Positions 44,944 to 57,279 of a stretch of 64,000 nt of DNA are shown one piece after another. Numbering within the stretch: position 1 is the first letter of the stretch; each line of letters starts with the position of its first letter. The notes beneath the pieces are model-generated. The model did not search any database, was not told the origin of the DNA, and was given only the letters and a program-made list of their open reading frames with translations. The DNA comes from Cephalopachus bancanus (taxonomy: Eukaryota; Chordata; Mammalia; Primates; Tarsiidae): assembly GCA_027257055.1 (NCBI GenBank), contig JAPVLO010000007.1, positions 4,154,001 to 4,218,000 on the forward strand, written 5' to 3'. The position numbers and the translations under genes were made by a program.

Positions 44944-45742
44944 CAATGTAGACGGGCGCATAGCTGGACTTGACATTCTCATCCAGGTAGGTGACGCCCA
45001 GGGTATAGAGGGGCGTGGCGCCCACACCATGCAGGAACTGGCCCAGCATGAAGACCAGTTGGAAGTGGGACAGGCCCGAGGGACGGTGGGTGCAGGCTGT
45101 GCTGTGCATGGCAGGGCACATCCCCATGCCCGGGTCCGCCTCCGCCTCGTAGCGGCTGGTGGTGAAGTGCGGCAGCGCAAACACCAGCGAGCCAGCACCC
45201 ATGACCAGCACACCCCAGCCCAGCCAACGTGGCTTGTGCCCACTGCCCCCGAAGTAGCTGACAAAGGTGAGGCAGAGGCAGGAGGCCACATCATAGGCGC
45301 TGGCAATGAGGCCACTCTGGTAGCTGTGCAGGTCGAAGCGGCGCTCGATGGAGGTGACCACTGTGTTGATGAAGCCATTCACCGTCATGCCCTGCAGGAA
45401 GGATGCAGCGCACAGGAACAGCAGGACACCCCGTGGCGAGTTGCACACTTGCAGGCATGCGGGCGCAAAGTCCCCCCAGCCACATGCTGCGCTCGGCCCA
45501 GCCTCGGGGGCCCCCGGGGCGCCATGCTTCTCCACCCGGGGCCGGCACAGCGGCTGGCTGCAGGCATCCAGGGGGCTGCGGGCAGCAGAGCGCAGGGAGC
45601 TGAGGCTCAGGGGCGTGCCTGGGGATGCCCTCCTGCTAGGCGGTGTGCTGTCAAAGCCATTCTCTGCTGCTGGTGTTGGGTTGGGGAAAGAGAGAGGTGG
45701 CATGGAGACGAAGGACTTGTCCCCCATCAGGTGCCGGGGCAT
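44944..45742 (-). CDS. SLCO4A1: SLCO4A1 exon 2, coding part (residues 1-267; start codon)
   Basis: ATG at 45742-45740; no other ATG lies between it and the exon acceptor. The first 100 residues are a Ser/Pro/Arg-rich cytoplasmic tail (MPRHLMGDK...) with several S-P/T-P sites and many cysteines, conserved with human at G-D-K and [13 protein letters not shown]. Then helix 1 about 104-129 ([13 protein letters not shown]), helix 2 about 143-163, helix 3 about 172-193 and helix 4 about 226-249, followed by [16 protein letters not shown]. Donor TTG|GTAAGT after 44944, phase 1. Loop 2 (195-224) is diverged. The long open frame on the opposite strand is a shadow. Confidence 0.97.
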
Positions 45743-45817
45743 CTCTGTGCCCGGTGGTGTGGGACCTTTCGGTGTCAGTGGTGTGGCGGGCGTGGCCAAG
45801 TGGCGTCTGGGTGAAAC
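45743..45817 (-). other. SLCO4A1: SLCO4A1 5' UTR part of exon 2
   Basis: 75 bp between the acceptor TTCTTCTCGCAG (AG at 45819-45818) and the start codon. It contains no ATG. The open frame continues upstream to an ATG at 45871, but that ATG is intronic and would not be in the mRNA. Confidence 0.85.
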
Positions 45818-46852
45818 CTGCGAGAAGAATGTCTGGTTGGCGAGCTTGCATCTCTCCAGAGGTGCTCGCATTCAGGTAGGACATTCCGGCACACCCCATC
45901 ACACGGGATGGCCGAAGGCCCTGCTGCTGGGTGTCCAGTCTGGTGGGGTCCCCCTTCACCAGCCAGCCTCCTCCCCAATCCAAGAGCAGTGTCAGACCAC
46001 ACCCACACTCAGGGCAGCACGTCTCCCAGCCACAGTTCCACTGTGTGCAGGTGGTGTTCTGCCTGGCCAGCGGGGCGCGAGCCCTGCACCTTTGGATCCA
46101 TGGGAAGAGGAGCTGGTGTAGCGTCAGGGGCCATGAGGAGAGTAGAGGCCCCTGGAGAGAGGCCCTCAGGAGATGAGATCAGAGGTTCTGAGCTGAGACA
46201 GGGCCAATTTGGGCTCTGTGGGAACCCCTGGTGCAACCTGACCCACACTCCACCCGCCACCTCGCTCTCCATCAGTTGTTCTCCACCAACTGCCATTGAT
46301 GGGACCTAATGCGCTCAGCGGCATCTCTGCATCGGACATCTGTCCTGCCCTCGCTCTCCTTAAATTCACACACTGGCAGCTTTTTGTGCCCTTTGGCATG
46401 AAAAAGAAACTTGTCTCGGTCCGGAGTTTGGAAGGCATGGGGAATGAATGGGGGAAACAGGCCTCGGGAACCCCAAGGCACCATCAGCATTGGACTGGCC
46501 TGGAGGGTGTTGGGTCTACCTTGTTCAAAATGCCAAAATGAGCTGCATTGGGATGCCGTGTGGCCCAGTTAACAGAAAACATGCCTGTCTTCCTGCTGGA
46601 CTCCGCCAGGCTGCTGCCCTAATTCAGCCTCCACATCCTGCCTGTGAGGGATCACGGGTCCTGGGTTCTAGCAGGGCCCTCCAGTCCCTCACTCCTACAT
46701 CCAGCCCTGGGGATGCAGGTAGCACAGCCTCTCAGCATCATAAGGGCGCAGAGCTGGTCTCCCACCAGAAGAAGCTGAAATAGGCCTGAGGCCGCCATGG
46801 GCCCTGGGATCGGGCTTCCTGGCCAACCTCAGGGAACTTCCTATCCTGACTG

Positions 46853-47000
46853 CTTCTTGTCACAAGATGAATTGTGACCCCCCCCCAAATGGAAGTGCTG
46901 AAGTTCAAGCCACAATACCTCCCAACGTGACTGAGTTTGGAGCCAGGGCCTTTAACAGTTGTGATGGAGGTCCAGTGAGAACATTGAGGATCCCTCATCC
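46853..47000 (+). mobile_element. MaLR/MLT1-like LTR fragment, 5' part
   Basis: 'agatgaattgtgaccccccc', 'tgaagttcaagccacaatac' and 'agccagggcctttaacagtt' follow the order of the MLT1-type LTR consensus, ending with 'ctgactagtgtccttccagg'. Heavily diverged. The family assignment is by pattern memory only. Confidence 0.55.
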
Positions 47001-47597
47001 AACCTGACTAGTGTCCTTCCAGGAAGGGAAGGTGTAGACACAGGCGCACTATGGGAGCTGCTGTGTGGGTGCAAAGGGACAGTTTTCTGTCCTGCCAACC
47101 TTAGAGGGGCTGATCCTTCAGCTACCATGGCCCCGTTTCCTCTGTCTATACCCTTGGAGCTGGAACAGGGAGGTGGCATGTCCCTGGGAAGCCAAACAGT
47201 GTCGACACCCAGCAGGACACCCACGCTTTCAGGAGCATAGCTGCTCCGGGGGGCATACACCCACGAGGTCCTGACACACAGTATTTTGTGCTCTGAGAAG
47301 TATGGGCAATGTGGTCTGCTGGTGTCAGGCGGGCTGGGGCCACACAGGCAGTGTGACCACAGACCCAGAGCTATCTGGCCATAAGCCTCGCCCCCAGTCC
47401 CATGATGCACGTCCCATGATGCACAGAGTCATGGGAAGGTGGCACTCCATGGGGACATGGGCTGGGCAATACCTCAGGCACCTCTAGGCAGCAGGTTATG
47501 GAACCTGCTTGGCTGGGGGTCACCGTGGGCTGAGGGGTAGCTCCCAGAGTTCCCAAGGGATACAGTCACCCAAAACCTGAGAGCAGGACCTTGTTTG

Positions 47598-47697
47598 AAA
47601 GGCATCTGTAGGCAACCCCTTTGGGTCCTCTCCCACTGTGGGAGCTTTTCTGTCCTCTCAATAAATCCTGCTTTAAAAAAAAGACATCTGTAGACAT
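47598..47697 (+). mobile_element. Short retroposed LTR-like transcript end with A tail and target duplications
   Basis: A block of about 70 bp (about 47615-47674: CCTTTGGGTCCTC ... AATAAATCCTGCTTT) carries a polyadenylation signal at 47660-47665 and then eight A at 47675-47682. It is bracketed by 14-bp near-duplicates, GGCATCTGTAGGCA (47601-47614) and GACATCTGTAGACA (47683-47696), differing at two A/G sites. The inner sequence resembles the end of the transcribed part of an endogenous-retrovirus LTR. The arrangement is that of an L1-mediated insertion of a short polyadenylated RNA. No coding content. Confidence 0.55.
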
Positions 47698-47734
47698 CAC
47701 TGGTAACATGAGATGAGGGTGGACCATAAGCCTA

Positions 47735-47940
47735 GTGATGAGTGTCCATGCAAGAGGAGACACAGAGAAACCTGCAGCCTTCAGGAGCAGGAAGAGGCAG
47801 GAGGGAGCCTCCCTGGACCCTCCGCGAGAGTGTGGCCCTGAGACACCCAGATGGTGCACTTCTGGCCTCCACATCTGGAAGAGAGTAAGATTCTGGTGTC
47901 TTTAGCCACCTAGCTTGTGCCACTCATTACGGCAGCCCCA
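47735..47940 (+). mobile_element. MaLR/MLT1-like LTR fragment, 3' part
   Basis: 'catgcaagaggagacacaga', 'ggcctccacatctggaagag' and 'ctttagccacctagcttgtg' ending in 'attacggcagcccca' match the order of the 3' half of an MLT1-type LTR. It probably belongs with the piece at 46853-47000, separated by later insertions and divergence. Confidence 0.5.
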
Positions 47941-49419
47941 GGAGCCTCATGCGGCCCCCAGACAAGGGCGTCACATGCACCTCTAGCATTTGAGAGGTGA
48001 CAGGCTTGGGGAGGGTCCTTGGAGGTGACCTTGGGGTGGAGGCAGGGACTGAGCTTAACAGACACACAAACCATAATGTGTACGTGACAGGTGTGGGTGG
48101 GAGTAGCACCATGGGTCTTCCAGACTGTGGGGTCTGTGAGGGCATACTAAAGGCTTCTGGGAAAACCAGTGCTGGGATGGGCCTATGTTGACAGACACCA
48201 CAGCATTTGGGGACAGCTCATTGCTGGTTTCAGGTTTTTGTTTGTTTTTAAATAAAGGAGATGCCTTTATCTTGTGATCACAGATACATTGGGCAAGGAT
48301 GAAGCCAGGAGCCAGCTGTTGAGTGTCTCCTGGGTCCCAGCTGTGCTATCTTCACTCTTGGAGACACCAGGTTGCACCCTCCTCCCAGTCGCACCCCTCC
48401 CTAATGCTGCAGTGATCCCTGCCCCTTGTCTGAGCTGGGGGATCCTGGCCCCTCCACCACATCCTCTGCTCACACTGTGTCCCTGGACCCCAAGCTGCTC
48501 CTCTGTGGAATTGGAGGTCACGCCCTTTCAGTTGACTGATGCCCCAGCCCAAGCTCCTGTGGGGACAAAAGTTACTGGGCAGGGCAGGCAGAAAGCTCCA
48601 GAGAATCATGCTGAACAGGGTGTCTGAGGGGGTCCTAAAATCCCTGTGCACTCAGTGCCAACTGTATGTGCCAGTTATCGTCCCGGGCCTCCCAGGTAGT
48701 AGGAGGCCCAAAGGAGCCAGACACTCCCCAGGGCTGCACAGCACATCAGCAGCAATTAGGATGTGGCCCCCACGGTTTGGCTCCAAACATCCATTGCAAG
48801 GACGATGCCAGTCATGGAGCATGTCACACAGCTGCTGTGGACTTTGGACACGGGTCATCATTCTGTCAGTGACCATATTTTGAGACTGTCGACAGTAGCC
48901 AATGACAGCCGTCATTCCCAGGGCCTGGATACCTACAGCATGTGGGGTCTGTTTATGGTGTCAATGTGTCCCTGTAAGCCAGAGGGCCAGGTGCAGTGGG
49001 GGAAGTGCTGGCAGGCAGAGAGTGGATGTGAGAGCGGTGTCTTTACACTGGGAGAGTGATGCCTCTTGGGGAATCAAGATGGGTCCAAGTCCACATGTGG
49101 AAAAGGTGGCCACAAAGGTGAGCTGACACAGAGCCCACGCCTGCAAGCACATTCAGTACAAGCACACAAATCTCAGGATCTGGGTAGCTAAGAGGCAGCA
49201 GGAGCCGGGGGCAGGAATGGGCACAGCAGGGGAATGGTAGGGACATGGCTCTGCTACTATCAACCTGGAAGTTCGGAACTCCCCTGGGCTACCGAGATAG
49301 AAAGCAACCTCGGAGAGCATGGAGAAACAGAGAAGGCTCAAAAGTACCAGACCCCAAAGCCTAGAAATATCGGTCAACATGTGGGTGTGTTTCCTGTAGC
49401 CCTTTATCTTGGTTCATGT

Positions 49420-49655
49420 GCACATGCACACATATGGCGCTACAAGGTGCCCTTAGGACTGAACTGGAGGCCTGGGTGCATACACAAACACGTGTGTGCA
49501 CAAGCATTCACAAATACTTGCACTCAGGTGCATATATACTCATAAACACACACATGAAGATGAATTCACCAACACGTGTGCACAGGTACATATGCACTCA
49601 TAAACACACATGTACTCAAACATGTGCACACACAGGTGCATGGGTACACACATAG
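49420..49655. repeat. CA-rich degenerate repeat with ~70-bp duplicated block
   Basis: CACATG- and CACACA-rich sequence in which an ACTCATAAACACACA block occurs at about 49539 and again at about 49597, each preceded by CAGGTRCATATRY. Low complexity with local duplication. Confidence 0.75.
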
Positions 49656-52600
49656 AGACTTGATCTCTCCACCAGATGGAGGTGAGAGGATTCCCCATCT
49701 GCGTGTGGTGAGTGTGCCTGCATAAACCCCTGCAAACTGAGACACTGACTGCCCTCAGACCTCGCTCCCCGCCAGGGCTCTGAGTGCACTATGTGTGTGC
49801 AGCTCTGACTTCGGACAGCAGCTAGTGCAAAGCAGGGAGGGAAGATGAGGTCTACACCGGATTCAGAGGAAGCCAGATGGCTGAGCTTCCGTGATGAGTG
49901 GAGCCAAAAGAAGTGGGTACTTGAAAAGAGAAGCCGCAGCCGAGAAAGAACCACTCGCAGTGGGCACTCCAAATGGCTCCAGTCTAATCGCCTGAATGGA
50001 AAGCTCTGATATTAGTGTATAAAGTTCAGCCTAAAATTATACTTATGTACATATTTAAATCAGCACATTGAAAATCCTGATTTAATTCTCAGCCAAGTGA
50101 GCCTGTGTTGTTCACAGCACGGCTGCGCAGTACAAGCATTGGGTGGGCTGCTCAGATCCTGGCCTCCACAGTCCCTGTCAGTGGCCAGTGCTGACACCTT
50201 TTGAGACCCAGCAACAGCCCGACTATGAGACCACGTTGTCTGTGACCCAGAATCTCCCACCTGGAGTCGGCGCATGTTGGACAGCACCCATTCAGGCTTC
50301 ATTACACTCGCGAGGGCTCCAGTTCCCTCTGAAGCTAGGATTCCTTCCTTACAAGGCTTGCCCTGCAATGGCAGCATGTCCAGATTGGAAGGGGAGGCAG
50401 GGCCCTTCCTTGACTCAGGCCAGAAGTACAACGTGTGGTGTGTAAAACCTGGGCCAGCGGGGGCATCTATCAGCAGGAGCAGCTTGACCATGACGAGCCC
50501 AGAGTAGCTGGGATGCCCGGATTCTTGGGGATGTGAGGATGGTCCCAAATTCACGCATTTCCCAAAGGAAACGTGTGAGTTGGTACCAAGTTCTCAGAGA
50601 GATGGATGTGTCAAGTACCAGTGTTTACTTAGCATGCTCTTCTGTGAGCTGGAGGGACAGAAACTGCTGGAGACAGTGAGTACCCAATGTCTGGGTTGAT
50701 GCTTGGCCCAGATCTAAGGGAGCCCTTGCTGACCATGCAGTGCAGGCCTTAAGTGCCACACTCACACGGGCCACAAAAACCAGCCCCACATGGGAAGCAA
50801 GGCCTCTTCATCCCATGACCGAGTCCAGCAGACAGCAGGTGCATGCTGGGTGGACACAGCAGCCTCTCTGTCTCAGACATCAGTTCCCTGGAGGCCGGTG
50901 TGGCCCCCGTGTGGGTCCTGGGGTCTCCACTAGCTTCTAAAGCTGATGGCTGTGTGGCTCAGAGAGAAGGTGCATGTCACTTTGTCCTCACGCCAGGGCA
51001 GTGGCACCTGACCCATGGGAAGGCCGGTGGCTCTGCAGACCACTCTTCTCAATTCTTGGTCTCAGGTCCTTCATGGCAAGTTGGTGGGGCAAGGAGGTTT
51101 GGGGGCTAAAAAAGTCACATGGCAGCATCTCATAGAGGCCATCTGGCCCCAGGACTGCTCCTCCAGGGAGGACAGGCCATTGCAGCTGGGCTCAGGGAAG
51201 AAGGCAGGCCTGTCTTCCAAAGTCATCTTTCTGGGACACTGTGTATGTTCACATGCATGCATGTCTGTAAGTGTGTATTTTTGTGCACATGTGTATGTCT
51301 GTGTGCACATTTGTACCCATAACTTCCTTCCACGTGAAAGAGGTTTTGACAAAGAGCTGGTTCTTTATAGCAGCGAGAGGAGACGGCATGCAGGAGGGGC
51401 AGCAGGCAGCCTGGACCTCGGGCCAGAGTTCTAAGGACCTGCTCTTCCAAAAGCCTCCCTCACAGGGCACATGGACCCCTACAGCTCCCTCACTAAGCTT
51501 TCTGCACAGGGTAGGTGGTCACCACGTACATGAACTGCACCTACAGGTTAGCCTGATACAGGTGAGCCTGTGCAGGGGCTGCTGAGGGGCCTGAACCCGC
51601 AGGCTGGTGACACCGAGTTTGGCCGGAAAGGCTGGGAATGGTGGCCATGTGGCAGAGGAGAGCATGTGGGAGATCTGGTTGGATGAGGGTGCACCCTTAG
51701 GGGAATGGGGCAGCAGCCAGTTCCAGGCCACCCAGCTCCTACCAGTATCCCAGGCCCTGTCCACTCTTGTCCTCATCCAAGATGCCCTAACTGCACTTAA
51801 TGCTGGGACGCTCCTGCATGATGCACATGCAGTGACCTCCATCAGTGTCAAGGCCAGGCACAGCACAAGGGTGAGTTTTCTGGTGTCCCCTACCTAGGCT
51901 GCAGCTGCCCACGCTTGCCAGCATGATTCTGGCATGTCTGCAGGTGTCTCTGGATGCAGCCAGTATTTGAGTCAGTGGACTTGGCCAAGTGGATCACTCA
52001 TCCCAGCACGAGGGCCTCACTTAGTCAGCAGAGGGCCTGATGAGAGGCACAGCCAGGAGGGAACTCCTGTGACTGCTCTGCTGGGACATCAGTCTTTTCC
52101 TGCCTTCAAGCTTGGATGAAAACACCAGTGCTCTGGTTCCCCAGCCTGTGACCTCCGGGCAGGAGAGTTTACCATTGTCTCTGGGGTTCTCTAACCTGCA
52201 AGCTCAGACTGGCACCAGACCACTGGCTCTCCTGAGTCCATCTTGGTGGTGATGGGTCTTGGGACCTGCCAGCTTCCATGAGCGTGGGAGCAGCTCCTTA
52301 CAGCAAATCCCCTATGATGTCCAGCTGCTTGTGTTTCTTGGACAATCCTGATGGACATGAGTGGGTCACTCACTTCCCTTGGGGACCCCCAGGACCACAC
52401 CTGCTGTGTGTGAGACCTTGGCTGGGCACTGGGGTCCCCCAGGACCTATCCCCACATGAGGAGCCCACAACCTCCCATACCCAGGCTGTCACTTAAGGGC
52501 AGGCCTCAATTGCCAGTGACTGCAAATCAGAATAGCACAGGCTCGGAGTCGACCTGCCACTGTCCACAGCTGAGCCAGGATCCTGGGAAAAGGCACTAAC

Positions 52601-54584
52601 AGCACCCCCCAACACACACTTCCTGAACACTCTGGGTACCCACGCTGCTGAGTGCCTTCTGTACACACAGACACTCCCAAAGATTGCCCCCTTGGGGAGG
52701 GGTCCATCACCCCCATTGAGCTGGGCTCTCTCCCACAGCCTGTGTGCTCAGCTGCTGCCCAGAATGGGGCATGAGGTGTCCACTGAGACTCTCACTCATG
52801 ACCCCTGCACAGCCAACATTGGGATGGACTCCAGAGCAGAGCCTGCCACATGCCTGCCTGGAGCCCCGGCTAGCAGCTCCACTGCAGGCCTGCCCAACCC
52901 CTGTGGCCACCGGGCTCAGGGCACCACTCAACTCTAGGACCCCATTCCCTCTCCGCGGCACTGATGCCTCCATCCCGCGGGAGGTTGTTGAGGCTGGAAG
53001 GAGCTGGAACACCGCCTCCCATGGCCACTGGGCCCGAAAGGCACAGACCAAATCTCCACTCTAGAGGAGAAAGCCACTCCTTCTGGAGGCTAATCCACCT
53101 CAGCCCTGTCCCTGTGCTGACCCTCAGCTGCTGAGCTGGTGGGGGGGCAGAGCTGCAGCCAGCACCCCAGGGATTAGGTCAAGAAGATCAGCAGGGGGTA
53201 ATGTGTGCCTGACTTTGGCCCAGACAGACCCGGTGATGGGGAGTTGTGTGTGCTGTGTGCATGTGTGAACATGTGTGTGTATGGGGGGGGGTTGCACCCA
53301 CTACCCTAGGAGATCAAGGTGACCAGAGTTCTTTTCTGACCCCTGCCACGTTGGTCAGCTGTGCCTCAAGGCAGGAGGTGTGCACCTCCCTGCCAGGGCC
53401 TCTCAGAGATGAATCTGGCTCACTCACCTCTCCCTCGAGGGCCCAACAACAGCCATGGGAGATGCAGTGGCTCTTTCAGGTCACTCACCACGGCCTGGCC
53501 TTGAGAGTGGGGCCAGTCGCATCTCCACATGTTCATGCCTGCTACAGACCTCCCTGGTGCCGTTTACCCATCCAGTTCTCAGCTGGCCTGTCTGCAGAGG
53601 CTGCCCCTGGTGCAGCAGATGGAAAGAAAACAGGATTTCTGGGAGCCATGGTTAAGTCATGGGTGGCCAGGCCCAGCCCCGTCCTGCTTGCTGCTGTGCA
53701 GGACAGTCAGGCTGCAGCGACTACAGCCAAGAGAACATTCCCAGGCAGGGTGGGGTAGGGGTGGACAGGCAGCGCCCCTTCCATGCTAGGGGACACCCAA
53801 GTTCAGTTGCTAAGTCCCATGTAGAGCTCTGAGACTGGGCAACAGCACAAGCCTCACACTTCCTTCCTCCATAGGCTCCAGCCAGTGAATCAGAGGCCAA
53901 GCTGGGTCCCCCCCACACTGGCCGTTGACTGCTCTGAGGCCACCAGTCACCTCTCACATGGCCTGCCTGGCATCTGGCCTGGTCCTGAGCTCCCGCAGCC
54001 TGCTCCCTGTCCTCTGTCCCCACCAACATCCCCCAGGATACCTAGGACTCTTTCTTCTGCCTCCTCAATTCATCCTGGAGTCCCTTCCTCACAGCAGGAG
54101 GAAGAGAAGAACTCACTTATTCAGGGAGAGGTGCCAGGAAGTTTATGGAGTAGACACCAGGGCAGGAGCTGCCACCCATTTGCATACTGGCGACTGCATG
54201 GGTGAGTGGCTGCTTTGCATGGAGACCAACAAGGGAGGCTTGTCCCAGGGTGAGCCCAGATGCAGCACCAGGGCCAGTCAGAAGGACTCGTCCCTCAACC
54301 TGGATGTCCCTGCTGCCTGGGTGTGCAGGGTGGGTGGGTAAGCTGGGGGGTCGTGGGCAGGTTTACTCGAAAGCACCCCCGCACCTTTCAAGGGCAGATT
54401 CAAGAAGCAGAGAAAGCCTCTTTCAGTCTCAGTTTCCCCACTGTAACATGGCATGACAAGAGGAGGGGAAGGAGCCCCTGAGTGTGCCAGGGGGTCCAGG
54501 TGCACTGGGAGCACGTGAGAAACAGGTTCACAGAACCAAAACCAGCATCTGTCCCAGCCCTTGACGTTTTGCAGGCCCTGCCCC

Positions 54585-54950
54585 CACCCCAGGTCCCATT
54601 CCCTTCACCCTCCAGGTCCATTCCCATTTCCCCCACTTGCAGGTCCCGCTCCCATCCCTCCCAGGTCCCACTCCCTATCCCCCCAAGATCTCACTTCCCT
54701 ACCCCCACAAGTCCCACTCCTGTCCCCCTACAAGTCCCACTCCCATCCCCTCAGATCCTACACCTGCCCCCCGTCCACTCCCATCCCCCCAGGTCCCACT
54801 CCCATACCCCCTGCAAGTCCCACTCCTGTCCTCCTGCAGGTCCTGCTCCCACCCCCCCACAGGTCCCAGGTCTGCTCCTCTCCTCCCTGCAGGTCCCACT
54901 CCTGTACCCCCCCATGTCCCATTCCCATCCCCCCACAGGTCTGTCCAGAT
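54585..54950. repeat. C-rich minisatellite (~25-35 bp units), about 12 copies
   Basis: The phrase CAGGTCCCACTCCCATCCCC or a close variant recurs every 25-35 bp with C-run linkers. Read in any plus frame it is Pro/Ser/His-rich, and in the minus frames Gly/Trp-rich, which accounts for the long open frames here. Not a gene. Confidence 0.88.
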
Positions 54951-56637
54951 GTGGGACCAGCCCAAGAGGCCTCTTAGGCCCATGGGTCCAAATATCTGGC
55001 CCACAGTGTCCCCTGAGGGGCGGACTCCAATGACAAAATGCACAGGTCCCAAGGTGAGAGGACATGTCAGAAGCCCCCAGCCAGGAGTCTGGGCTCTCTG
55101 ATACTGATTGTGCAACCCTGGCCAGGGGCAGCAAACCTCACCCTGGTTTGGCTCCTGGGTTCTGGGTTACACAGTGAGCAGCTTTTGCAAAACGTGCATG
55201 GTTTGAAAAAGCATCCACCTCCCCCGGAAGTGTGGTCCAAGAGTCTAATTCTGTGCAGTGCTGGTGCGAGGGAGGCTGTGCTCTGGCTGCTGAGGATTGT
55301 GGGGGTGTCAGGAAAGGCGAGAGGCCCCTCATGTGAAGAGGCAGGCAGGCTGAAGACCATGAATGGGGAGAGGAGGAGGAGGAGCCCCCAAGACCAGACT
55401 GCCCTTGCTGGCCCTGCCTACTGCCTCTGCAGAGACCCACACGGGGACACCACCCACTGGCCAGCATCTGGTGTCAAGGTCAGTTTCCTCCCACACCCCA
55501 GCTGGGCACAGGCTCCACAAGTTGCCCAGGACCCCAGGAGCCCTACATCTGAGCACTGTACCTTCCTCTCCACTCGAGGGGCACAGACCCCAGGGGCCTG
55601 TCGGGGTCCACGTGGGGGCCAAGAGTCGAATCTGCCTGTTGTCACACTCAGCAAGGCCACTTGGAAGCCAGACAAACAGTGAAATCCAGGACAAAGGCAG
55701 TGGTGAGGTTCTGAGCACGAGCTCACATCCCTTCCAAAAGCCAACAGCAGGCTCTTTGCCGCTCATGAGAATGAGGGGTCATGTGGCTCAGGAGGAAATG
55801 TTTGCGTGGCCTGTATCCACGCCTAGCTGAGGAAGTGGGAGGGAGGGTCTGGTCTGGCTCTCTCACACTCCCTGCCAGGCACTTTCAGGGCTCTGCTTCC
55901 TCCTACCTCCAGCGCCAGGTGTGTGAGTAGCACAACTCCTGCCCATGCAGTCAACCCCTGGGAGAGCACTTATGAGTGAGTCCATGAAGCCACGAGTTTA
56001 TATTGGTTCAACAGCTCCAACCTGGGAAATGAGTTAGCACTTGTGGCGGTGTCTAGGTCAAGGGCACTGCAGATACAATGCTAAGCTCGACAAGTTAACC
56101 TTGATTCCACAGCAAACTGGGAATCCCTTTGCAGTTTGGAAGTCAGACACAGACCAGGATCCCTAGCAGCCAGGGGCTGGTAGAACCAGGGTCCCTTAGA
56201 GGCCAGGGACAGCCAGATCCTCTGCTCAGTCACTGAGAGCTCCTTGCTCTAGCAAGGACAGAACGGCCACTCACCTGGCCACCACTCACAGCACCCTGGC
56301 CCATCCAGCCCTGCCCTCATGCCCCCCAGCTGACTCTCTTCCGAGGTCGGTACCTGCCTGGCACCTGCTCCAGGGGCCACACCCCATGAGCTACGGATTA
56401 GGTCATCATCACCAGGGAAGGAAGCAGCTCTGGGAAGCATTTTCCAGGCAGTACCTGCCGGCTGTGCCCAGCAGGGCAGCAGGACTGGTTCCACCCGAGA
56501 GCCACCCTACGCATGTCCCATGATCACAAACTCTCCAGGCCAAACACTCTGGTCCCCTTCACTGCTGCCCACCTTTGGGAATGCTGCTCTGAGACTCTGG
56601 TCTGCCCTCCTCCCCCCGTCACCTTTACCCCTTAAGA

Positions 56638-56855
56638 ACAGAGTTGTAAACAGTTATAGCCCAAGTCTGGAAACAGACAACCCTGGGTTCAAGCCTCTCC
56701 ACCACCTACTAGCCGGGTGGACTTGGGCGAGTTACGTCACCTGTGGTGCCTCGGCTTACACATCCATAAAATGGGAATAATAACAGCTTCCTTGTGGGGT
56801 GGATTTAATAAGACAGTGCTCCAGCATCGGGCTTAGATCTGGCACATGCCAGCGT
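56638..56855 (+). mobile_element. MIR SINE, near full-length
   Basis: Follows the MIR consensus throughout: 'ccctgggttcaagcctctcc', 'acctactagccgggtggact', 'tgggcgagttacgtcacctg', 'cataaaatgggaataataac' and a 3' part ending 'gatctggcacatgcc'. One of the best-preserved ancient repeats in the window. Confidence 0.88.
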
Positions 56856-57279
56856 TCAGGGACCAGCCCCTGTTGCTGCTTTGTGACCACGATTATCAGA
56901 CTCATAATTGGCCCGCTAAGGCAAGGGTGCTACCCTGTGAAGGTCACATGCCGGTGCTGTGCTTTGAGAGGAACCCCTCACGGTAATGGGCTCCCCAGAG
57001 TCAGTCTCTGATTAGACCCAGCTGACCTCCGTTCCAAAACTCCCAGGTCAGGAGCAGCAGCTGAAAGACCGACCCCCCCCCCCGTGGAAAACTACCGCTT
57101 ACCATCAGCCTCCAAAAAGAAGCAGGCCAGGCACAGCACTGGGCAGCTCTGAAGGGCTGTGAGCGCACAACGTGTTCTCCATGCGGAACCGGCTGGGTTC
57201 CTCTCCCCTGGGCGGGAGGGTGGGGCAGGGTGGCGCCAAGTTCAGGGCCAAGTCCAGGGCCAAGTCTGCCCACTCCCAG

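Noticed and set aside
44771..45814. 347-codon open frame on the plus strand
   Set aside because: It is antisense to SLCO4A1 exon 2, whose minus-strand protein is unmistakable. GC-rich coding DNA often leaves the opposite strand open.
45743..45871. In-frame upstream ATG at 45871 extending SLCO4A1 by 43 residues
   Set aside because: It lies upstream of a clear splice acceptor (AG at 45819-45818), so it is intronic. The protein from 45742 aligns with the human N terminus.
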